From the NCBI GenBank assembly GCA_021732945.1, contig JAKFWB010000406.1, positions 1-6,156 of the forward strand: 6,156 bases of DNA, read 5' to 3'. The stretch comes from Porphyrobacter sp. (GTDB lineage: Bacteria; Pseudomonadota; Alphaproteobacteria; Sphingomonadales; Sphingomonadaceae). Made by a program: the position numbers and the translations under genes. The notes under the pieces are model-generated. The model was given only the letters and a program-made list of their open reading frames with translations, searched no databases and was not told the origin of the DNA. Below, piece after piece: positions 1 to 5,014 of this stretch; position 1 is the first letter of the stretch; every line of letters begins with the position of its first letter.

Positions 1-1256
1 ACAGCGAGATCATTGAAAAGCTCACCCGCCACGGCATACCGCGAGACCAGATTGCCACTATCGGTGATGCCGAATCCGACGCCAAGAAGCAGGCGCTCTT
101 CGAGAAGGTGCGGCAGGGTTCGGTGCGCGTGCTGATCGGTAGCACGCAGAAGATGGGCACGGGCACCAACGTCCAGAAGAGGCTAATTGCGCTGCATCAC
201 CTCGACGCTCCGTGGAAACCGGCGGAAGTCGAGCAGCGCGACGGCCGCATCCTGCGGCAGGGCAACGAGAACAAGGAAGTCTCCATCTACCGCTACGTCA
301 CCGAAGGCAGCTTCGACGCCTATATGTGGCAGGCGCTAGAGACCAAGGCACGGTTCATCGGCCAAGTCATCACCGGCGACAATTCCGCCCGGCGCGCCGA
401 GGATATTGGCAGCCAGGAACTCTCTTACGCCGAGGTTAAGGCGATTGCCTCAGGCAACCCAGCTGTGCTGACCCTCGCCGAGGCCGACGCTGAATTGCAG
501 CGTTTGTCACTCCTCAAGAAGAACCATCTCGACGAGCAGTACGTCGCCCGCCGCAGCGTCCGCGACCTGCCCGGACGGATCAGCAGCATGAATGAGCGGC
601 TCGAAAAGCTCACCGCCGATGAATCCACGGCCATGCAGCATGTTGGTGACTCCATCACCATCGGCAGGCATCCGCTCGCCCGCGACGATGTAAATGCCGT
701 CCTTGGCAAGCGGCTCGATGCCCTTCCACTTACCGTCCGGGAACCGACGAGGGTTCCCATCGGGACGTATCACGGCCTCAACTTCGGCGTGATCGTCCAT
801 CCGAACTTTCCGCCGGATGTCTATCTCGAAGGCGCGATGACCCGCACGTCCGGCCTGTCGAAGGAACACCAAGGGCCGCGTGCCGTACTCAACGGCCTTG
901 AGCGAATCGCCACCGGCTACGCAGCCGAGACTGTCCGCGTTCGACAAGACCTATCGATTGCCGAATCGCAGCTACGCGACTATCAGGCACGGCTCGGCCT
1001 ACCTTTTACGCACGAGGCGTACCTGTCGGAACTGACGGAACTGCGTGACCAGCTCAAAGCGAAACTGTCGGCGTCGGGCAACGAGTCCGGCGAAGATCGC
1101 GGGCCGACCACGGCCGAATTGGCCGAGCGCATCAAGGCGCTAAAGGCCGCCAACACCATCGAGGCGACGCCGCAGCGCACCGAACGCAAGCAATCCACCG
1201 CAGAGGAGCCGATCACCGCCCGCATCCGACGACGGCAGGAACTCCACGCCGACTAG
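1..1256 (+). CDS. C-terminal part of a large SF2 helicase / N12-class DNA methylase-like mobile-element protein (5' truncated by window edge)
   Basis: The frame is open from the left edge (first full codon at 3) to the TAG at 1254-1256, about 417 residues. Two superfamily 2 helicase motifs are visible. Motif V (IGSTQKMGTGTNVQ) is at 135-176. Motif VI (QRDGRILRQGN, with the arginine-finger pattern QRxGRxxRxG) is at 234-266. The following block, with YRYVTEGSFDAYMWQ and LETKARFIGQV then SYAEVKAIASGNP, matches my memory of very large plasmid/ICE proteins that join an adenine-specific methylase and a SNF2-like helicase (COG4646 type). After about 480 come charged, helix-rich segments with coiled-coil character. 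In that family the helicase motor acts on DNA in the cytoplasm, and an anti-restriction or DNA-modification role is often proposed. The methylase half and helicase motifs I-IV would lie outside the window, so enzymatic activity cannot be judged. Family confidence is high, precise function low. Confidence 0.85.
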   Translation, partial: SEIIEKLTRHGIPRDQIATIGDAESDAKKQALFEKVRQGSVRVLIGSTQKMGTGTNVQKRLIALHHLDAPWKPAEVEQRDGRILRQGNENKEVSIYRYVTEGSFDAYMWQALETKARFIGQVITGDNSARRAEDIGSQELSYAEVKAIASGNPAVLTLAEADAELQRLSLLKKNHLDEQYVARRSVRDLPGRISSMNERLEKLTADESTAMQHVGDSITIGRHPLARDDVNAVLGKRLDALPLTVREPTRVPIGTYHGLNFGVIVHPNFPPDVYLEGAMTRTSGLSKEHQGPRAVLNGLERIATGYAAETVRVRQDLSIAESQLRDYQARLGLPFTHEAYLSELTELRDQLKAKLSASGNESGEDRGPTTAELAERIKALKAANTIEATPQRTERKQSTAEEPITARIRRRQELHAD

Positions 1257-1656
1257 CAGGATGCCGCGAGCGAAGTGCATCCCGCGCAGGAAGAGAATTA
1301 ACCCGCCACACCGGCCATGTCGTTCCGCGACCGCATCGCCCTGGAACGCCAGCGGGACGGCGACGGCCAATGCCCAGGCTGACGCCAGGTCGCCGAAGCG
1401 GGTGAAACGCCACCCGCCCCCGTCAATCATCCGGGGGCGGGACCAACGCTGCAGGTGTGTTCCACGATCAGTCCGCCGCGAGGGAAGTGAGCGGGCTGAC
1501 GGCAATCTCGAATAGGGCAACGATGAAAGAGCTGCTTCAGATTCTGGCAGCTATGTGGTTGGCACCGTGTCGGTAGCTGCCGTTCGGTTTCGGCCAGGTT
1601 GCCGACGACAGTGAAGCCACGCAATGGCGAACAGCAGCTAATTTAGGAACCCGCGC
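1257..1656. other. 400-bp non-coding gap between convergent blocks; probable mobile-element/neighbour junction
   Basis: No convincing gene is seen. An 84-codon plus-strand frame at 1261-1515 is rich in Arg, Pro and Ser and has no family features, so it looks like chance in GC-rich DNA. In the frame of the upstream helicase, 14 further sense codons follow its TAG before a TAA at 1299-1301. A 21-codon ORF starts with ATG at 1317 (MSFRDRIALERQ...) and an 18-codon ORF at 1522 (MKELLQILAAMW...), neither with a good ribosome binding site. These could be remnants of small element genes. No tRNA, integrase or clear attachment repeat was found. The gap holds one strong hairpin, listed separately. Confidence 0.5.
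1413..1441. repeat. perfect 10-bp GC-rich inverted repeat (hairpin, 9-nt loop)
   Basis: CCCGCCCCCG at 1413-1422 is exactly complementary to CGGGGGCGGG at 1432-1441, with a 9-nt loop (1423-1431). It lies between a plus-strand gene ending at 1256 and a minus-strand gene ending at 1657. That position suits a bidirectional transcription stop or an RNA-stabilising hairpin. No T-run follows on either strand, so it is not a canonical intrinsic terminator. The stem itself is certain; the function is a guess. Confidence 0.55.
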
Positions 1657-2487
1657 CTATTTGGAAACGTCATTTGACCCGAACATTGCCATTTGAGACT
1701 CATGAGGAATGTGCGGTTGCTGATCCGTTCCCCGTCCCTCCTTCACCTCCAAGAGCAATACTGTCACGTCGTCACTTCCTTTCCCGCTGGCCCGATGTCC
1801 CAACACGTTGGTTCGGATCGCCGCCACGGTTTCACCGGGCGACTGCATGCCGCTGTAGAGCAGCATGTCGGCCAGACGCTCCCGGCCGAATAATTCGCCA
1901 CTGGGATCGCAGGTTTCGGCGACGCCATCGGTCGTCAAGAGCAACCGCTCACCGGGCGTGAGGCAGATCACCTCACTTTCCCAGTTGGCTGTCGGATCAA
2001 CCCTCAGCGGAAGTCCGGTGGCGGGCAACTTACGGAGGACACTGGTCGGTGATAGCAGGAGACCGGGCTCGTGACCAGCACTGGCGTAATCCAGCCGGTG
2101 TCCTTTGGGGTTCCACCGAGCCAAAAACATAGTAATAAAACCGTCGCACAGCAAAGCGGGAAGCCGATGGTTGATGAACCGCAAAATCGTTGACGGTTCG
2201 CGATGCTGCTCCGCAGCGTGTAACACGAGGGCCTTGAGCATCGCAGCGCCCATTGCCGCTGCGATTCCGTGTCCGGCCACGTCCGCCACGCATATCAGCC
2301 ACGTATCGTCAGGCAGTCGGATAAAGTCATAGTAGTCCCCGGCCACCTCGTCAGCCGGCTGAAACCAATGAGCGACGGCAAGCCCGGGAACGACCACACC
2401 GTTCGGCAACAGATGCTCCTGAATGCGCTCTGCTCGGTCCATCTGCATGCGCCGTTCACGCTCGCTGTCGGCCAATACTCTGGACAT
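1657..2487 (-). CDS. SpoIIE/RsbU-type PP2C serine/threonine phosphatase domain (downstream half of a gene split by an in-frame TAG)
   Basis: This 276-residue frame carries a full PPM/PP2C phosphatase domain of the SpoIIE/RsbU type. These enzymes usually dephosphorylate anti-sigma-factor antagonists (STAS proteins) in partner-switching pathways. Residues 1-27 continue a HAMP/linker helix (SERERRMQMDRAERIQEHLLP). The Mg/Mn-binding motifs are intact: GDYYD at 50-54, DVAGHG at 69-74, the AGHEP loop at 137-141, TTDGVAE at 185-191 and SDDVT at 238-242. The catalytic domain therefore looks functional. The ATG at 2487 is only five codons after the TAG that ends the upstream sensor half, is in the same frame, and has no convincing Shine-Dalgarno. 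This is most likely the 3' part of one gene, 1657-3204, expressed separately only through reinitiation or readthrough. The C-terminal tail from about residue 248 is unremarkable. No STAS or anti-sigma gene is adjacent in the window. Confidence 0.85.
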   Translation of the reverse strand: MSRVLADSERERRMQMDRAERIQEHLLPNGVVVPGLAVAHWFQPADEVAGDYYDFIRLPDDTWLICVADVAGHGIAAAMGAAMLKALVLHAAEQHREPSTILRFINHRLPALLCDGFITMFLARWNPKGHRLDYASAGHEPGLLLSPTSVLRKLPATGLPLRVDPTANWESEVICLTPGERLLLTTDGVAETCDPSGELFGRERLADMLLYSGMQSPGETVAAIRTNVLGHRASGKGSDDVTVLLLEVKEGRGTDQQPHIPHESQMAMFGSNDVSK

Positions 2488-2502
2488 TTGCTGGATTTCG
2501 CT

Positions 2503-2505
2503 CTA
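2503..2505 (-). other. in-frame amber (TAG) codon inside the HAMP domain
   Basis: On the minus strand the reading is GAT CTG TAG AGC GAA ATC CAG CAA ATG, with the same frame continuing on both sides (EMNDL-stop-SEIQQMSRVL). The flanks together form a normal second HAMP helix. A single C-to-T change from CAG (Gln) would create the stop. No frameshift is needed to rejoin the two halves. Confidence 0.9.
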
Positions 2506-3204
2506 CAGATCGTTCATCTCGCGGCTGCGAAAACCATTGGCCTTCAGCTCGTAATCGCCGTGTGCAATACGCGAGACGGCGCTCGACAGACGTTTCACAG
2601 GATGCGTCACAATTCGCCAGAGTACGACGTTGACGATTACGGCGGCAGTAACTGCCAGCCCTGCCAGCCATGTCAAATGCAGGAGAATCTCGCGCCGAAT
2701 CGAGCGGCGAATGTTGGTGGTATATTCCGAAACATGCACTTCCACGCCGTTGCCCGCAAAAGTACCGACCACCAGAGTCTGATCGCCGACGTCCGCACGA
2801 TGGTCGGACGAAACGGCAGCTTGCTGCATGGCGAGCAAGATTTCCGGCGAGGGACGGTGGTGTGCGTCGGACTGCCACAAGCGGCCGTTCCAGTGAACCA
2901 CGATGTGGTGGCCTGGAGATCGCGACGCCTGCATTCGAGCGCATACCGTATCGATGTATTTCTGGACCGACTCGCGCCGGTCCTTCTGGCCGAGGAAGCT
3001 GAGTCCCTGGTAAATTGTCATCGCCTCCTCTTCCAGGCTCGCATGCTTCGCCGTAATCGCGTCTTCCATTTCACGTCGATAATCCAACGGCAACAATAGC
3101 GCCAACGCAGCCACGAGTGGCAGATTGACGGCCAGAATTAGAAGTGTGCCAATCGATCGCCGCTTCGGTCGCGTGCCCGTCGCAGTGTGGATGGTATCGC
3201 TCAT
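2503..3204 (-). CDS. two-TM membrane sensor with HAMP domain (upstream half of the split HAMP-PP2C phosphatase gene)
   Basis: This 233-residue product has the layout of the sensory half of a membrane-bound RsbU-like phosphatase. The N-terminus is short and basic (TRPKRR at 11-16). TM1 spans about 18-40 and an extracytoplasmic segment about 41-172. TM2 spans about 173-196, and a HAMP domain starts near 197 (THPVKRLSSAVSRIAHGDYE). The HAMP is cut by the TAG at 2503-2505 before its second helix is complete, so this half alone has no output domain. In related proteins the extracytoplasmic segment senses an unknown signal and HAMP passes it to the phosphatase. The start ATG at 3204 has a modest GGAA element about 7 nt upstream. 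It begins 49 bp after the CsrA-receiver gene on the same strand with no obvious terminator between, so co-transcription is likely. The extracytoplasmic region matches no domain I recognise. Confidence 0.8.
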   Translation of the reverse strand: MSDTIHTATGTRPKRRSIGTLLILAVNLPLVAALALLLPLDYRREMEDAITAKHASLEEEAMTIYQGLSFLGQKDRRESVQKYIDTVCARMQASRSPGHHIVVHWNGRLWQSDAHHRPSPEILLAMQQAAVSSDHRADVGDQTLVVGTFAGNGVEVHVSEYTTNIRRSIRREILLHLTWLAGLAVTAAVIVNVVLWRIVTHPVKRLSSAVSRIAHGDYELKANGFRSREMNDL

Positions 3205-3253
3205 CGTTGATTTCCAGTACGTCTCCGCGCTTCCTCGGATGCCCGTGAACAGG

Positions 3254-3835
3254 TCAGCTTTGACTATCGCAATCGCCGGCCGGAAATGCGATTAGTTTGC
3301 GGATGCGCCCGGCCAGCTCTTGCAGGTTGAAGGGCTTCGCCAAGTAATCGCCCGCGCCGAACAGTCGTACTGCTGGCCCATGGGCGTCGTTGTAAGTCAC
3401 CAACACTGGGACGTTCGGAACGTCGGAATGCTCTTGCATCAGTGCCAGGACGCCTTCCGCCCGCCCCCATAACAATCCCGCATCCAGGACGACCAGATGG
3501 GGCGTCCGCTGGCGAAGCTGTGCAATGCACGCAAGCCCGTCGGCGGCCGTGGTCACTTCAAAGCCCAAACGCGACAGATGAGCTTGGGAATGCTCGGTAA
3601 GCATGGGATCGGCATCGGCGAAGAGGATACGAACGCCCTCCATCGACAAGTCGTCAAGGGCTGGTTGCGGCTGCGAGTTGCCGTGCGCCCGAACTTCCTC
3701 CTGATACACCGCAATACCGTCAGGTGCGGATATGCCCATTCGTGCATGGTTGACTTTGACGCTCTGTACAGTGACCGTCGCGTCGAACGATGGTAGGACA
3801 ATCGCGTCACGCTCATTGCGAGTAAGTACCAACAT
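3254..3835 (-). CDS. CsrA-receiver fusion protein (RNA-binding carbon storage regulator domain plus response-regulator REC domain)
   Basis: This 193-residue protein has two domains. Residues 1-50 are CsrA-like (MLVLTRNERDAIVL, then VTVQSVKVNHARMGISAP, then VYQEEV), a small beta-rich fold that as a dimer binds GGA-containing mRNA leaders. After a linker (about 51-66), residues 67-183 form a receiver domain: RILFADADP at 69-77, phospho-acceptor Asp118 in HLVVLDAG, switch Thr147 in VLVT, and Tyr164/Lys167 in DYLAKPF. Two key positions differ from the reference families. The Arg of the CsrA VHREE motif (R44 in E. coli) is Gln45, and the second Asp of the receiver acidic pair is Ala75. I chose ATG 3835 because it is where CsrA homology begins (MLVLTR) and because a GAGGT element sits 5 nt upstream. 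An in-frame extension to a TTG at 3922 adds 29 residues without homology. It is the first gene before the membrane phosphatase and probably shares its transcript. A link between phosphorylation and RNA binding is inference. Confidence 0.88.
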   Translation of the reverse strand: MLVLTRNERDAIVLPSFDATVTVQSVKVNHARMGISAPDGIAVYQEEVRAHGNSQPQPALDDLSMEGVRILFADADPMLTEHSQAHLSRLGFEVTTAADGLACIAQLRQRTPHLVVLDAGLLWGRAEGVLALMQEHSDVPNVPVLVTYNDAHGPAVRLFGAGDYLAKPFNLQELAGRIRKLIAFPAGDCDSQS

Positions 3836-3840
3836 GAGAG

Positions 3841-3845
3841 ACCTC
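3841..3845 (-). promoter_or_regulatory. ribosome binding site of the CsrA-receiver gene
   Basis: GAGGT on the minus strand, 5 nt before ATG 3835. It decides the start in favour of this ATG over the upstream TTG at 3922. No GGA triplet of the sort bound by CsrA occurs in the roughly 120 nt upstream of the ATG, so classical CsrA autoregulation at the ribosome binding site is not evident. Confidence 0.65.
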
Positions 3846-3953
3846 ACTTTCTGGCGTTTCTTCTGTGGTGTGCGAAATGGGATAAACGGCCGGGTACGAC
3901 GGAAAGGCTCTGCCAAGTGCAAAGCGATGCGTTGAGGGCAAGCTCAAACCGCT

Positions 3954-3963
3954 GCGCATGCGC
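3954..3963. repeat. 10-bp GC palindrome in the intergenic region
   Basis: GCGCATGCGC is a perfect palindrome between the Cys-rich protein gene (ends at 4006) and the CsrA-receiver gene. Around it are further GCGC-type short repeats. It could be a weak hairpin or a protein site. No T-run follows on either strand. A chance palindrome in GC-rich DNA is also plausible. Confidence 0.3.
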
Positions 3964-4005
3964 GCACAGTTCAGCTAATGCCTCGCGCATTCCCCGCGCA
4001 AAGAA

Positions 4006-4383
4006 TTAAATCGTCAACCGCGCGAAGCGAACACAGCGCTGAAGCGCTGTAACCGGTTGCGGAGCGCGTAGAGATGCATCCGCCAGAGTATCGGCCGATG
4101 GCAATCCGGTCGTAACCCGCCAGGCTAAGGCCACATCGTCCTGCGGCGACCTCAGCTCATACGTGTCAATCGACACGGCGAATGGCGTCATCCCACGACA
4201 GGCACATGCTGGGCAATCGCAGGGGATGCTGTCCTTCGTGCTTTGACAGTGCGCGCCGCCGTCGTGCGGCAGGACACATTGACAGCAGACATCGCCCCCA
4301 CACGCAGGACGCGCAGCAAACAGAATAAGCAGGGATGCTGTTAAACAAAACGCACGCCGCCGTTTTCTTGCGTGGCTGTCCAT
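4006..4383 (-). CDS. small secreted cysteine-rich protein of unknown function
   Basis: This is a 125-residue protein I cannot assign to a family. It has a clear Sec-type signal peptide: a basic n-region (HARKRRR at 4-10), a hydrophobic core (about 11-24) and a likely cleavage near Ala27. Nine cysteines are packed into residues 28-62, including CC at 33-34 and CDCPACAC at 55-62. His40 and His45 lie among them. One more Cys is near the C-terminus. The rest (65-125) has mixed polarity and no second TM segment. The Cys/His cluster suggests either disulfide bonding outside the cytoplasm or metal binding; neither can be chosen from sequence alone. I prefer ATG 4383 to an in-frame TTG at 4422 because the signal peptide starts properly there and because the TTG overlaps the -35 box of the promoter. 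The next gene downstream starts 170 bp away, so it is probably a single transcription unit. Confidence 0.65.
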   Translation of the reverse strand: MDSHARKRRRAFCLTASLLILFAARPACGGDVCCQCVLPHDGGAHCQSTKDSIPCDCPACACRGMTPFAVSIDTYELRSPQDDVALAWRVTTGLPSADTLADASLRAPQPVTALQRCVRFARLTI

Positions 4384-4392
4384 AATCCCAGA

Positions 4393-4422
4393 ATTATCCG
4401 GTACGCTGAGGAAGTACGTCAA
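4393..4422 (-). promoter_or_regulatory. sigma70-like promoter of the Cys-rich protein gene
   Basis: TTGACG (4417-4422) and GATAAT (4393-4398) are separated by 18 bp on the minus strand. Each box matches the sigma70 consensus at five of six positions. The -10 box ends 9 nt before ATG 4383, so transcription would start about 0-4 nt upstream of the ATG. The mRNA would then be leaderless or nearly so. Confidence 0.5.
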
Positions 4423-4493
4423 GTCCGAAACGCCGTTGCTCCGGGCACGCGATCATCGCTGTTCTATTGGCCAAAATTCGACAAACGTCCTTC

Positions 4494-4985
4494 TCACTCA
4501 GATTTTTGGTCTTCCGTCGCCGAATTCCCTGCAACCGTCTGACTCTGGGAAGGAGGCGGCGGACTGGCCCTTTTCAACTGCCCCCATCCCGGAACGTGGT
4601 GGAGTGCCAACAGAATGAAAATGATCACCGAGACGAGCGCTGCAAGCGTGTACATCCCGTAACCGGTTGCCAGTCCAACTGACGCCGTCGCCCACAGTGT
4701 CGCGGCCGTGGTCAGACCTGTAATAGTTCCCCCATCGCGCAAGATGACGCCCGCGCCGAGAAAGCCGATCCCGGTTACCACGCCCGCCGCGATCACATGC
4801 GGGTTGTTTCCCGTCGCAACGTGCGTGGAAATTAGGGCGAAGACGCAAGCAACTTAGGATACCGCCCCGAAGGTGCGGATACCAGCCTCGCGCGCGTGCC
4901 ACTCCCGCTCCCAGCCGACAAACCCTCCGAGCAGCACGGCGACGACGACTCGCAGCGCCATCAGGGCTTCCTGATTCCAATCCAC
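4494..4985 (-). pseudogene. MgtC/SapB-family membrane protein gene interrupted by an in-frame TAA
   Basis: Read through, the frame gives about 163 codons of an MgtC/SapB-type inner-membrane protein. This family is linked to growth at low magnesium and, in pathogens, to intramacrophage survival and ATP-synthase control. The N-terminal part (4857-4985) shows a hydrophobic helix, then VGWEREWHAREAGIRTFGAVS. A TAA follows at 4854-4856. The same frame then continues with ACVFALISTHV and the family signature GVVTGIGFLGAGVI. Two or three further hydrophobic helices and a Pro/Ser-rich polar tail complete it. The start is GTG 4985, with AAAGGA 6 nt upstream and 29 bp after the SulP-carbonic anhydrase stop, so it belongs to that operon. 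A second ORF could begin at GTG 4796, but it would lack the first helix and the WERE...GIRT region. It is probably inactive unless the stop is a sequence error or is suppressed. Confidence 0.8.
4854..4856 (-). other. in-frame ochre (TAA) codon in the mgtC-like gene
   Basis: On the minus strand the codons are GCG GTA TCC TAA GTT GCT TGC. Homologues as I recall them read roughly VSLGA here, so the Leu codon has become TAA and the next Gly codon GTT. At least two base changes from a TTA GGT type ancestor are implied, with no change of frame. Confidence 0.85.
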
Positions 4986-4991
4986 GGCTCA

Positions 4992-4997
4992 TCCTTT
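4992..4997 (-). promoter_or_regulatory. ribosome binding site deciding the GTG start of the mgtC-like gene
   Basis: AAAGGA lies 6 nt before GTG 4985, just after the stop of the SulP-carbonic anhydrase gene. It supports starting translation at VDWNQEALMALR and translational expression within the same operon. Confidence 0.6.
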
Positions 4998-5014
4998 CGT
5001 TTCGCGCAGTCTCG

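Noticed and set aside
1261..1515. 84-codon plus-strand ORF after the helicase gene
   Set aside because: Arg/Pro/Ser-rich composition, no domain, poor ribosome binding site, and it runs through the hairpin. Probably chance.
2503..2505. Stop-codon recoding (for example amber readthrough as an amino acid)
   Set aside because: No recoding hairpin or special context was recognised, and the second interrupted gene uses TAA. TAG also appears as an ordinary stop at 1254-1256.
2269..3099. 276-residue plus-strand ORF opposite the phosphatase/sensor gene
   Set aside because: The minus-strand frames carry clear PP2C motifs, TM segments and HAMP sequence. The plus-strand product shows no family features and is a shadow of GC-rich codon use.
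3836..3922. 29-residue N-terminal extension of the CsrA-receiver gene
   Set aside because: It would start at TTG. CsrA homology and the GAGGT site both point to ATG 3835.
4384..4422. Upstream TTG start for the Cys-rich protein
   Set aside because: The TTG is part of the -35 box, and the signal peptide begins naturally at ATG 4383.
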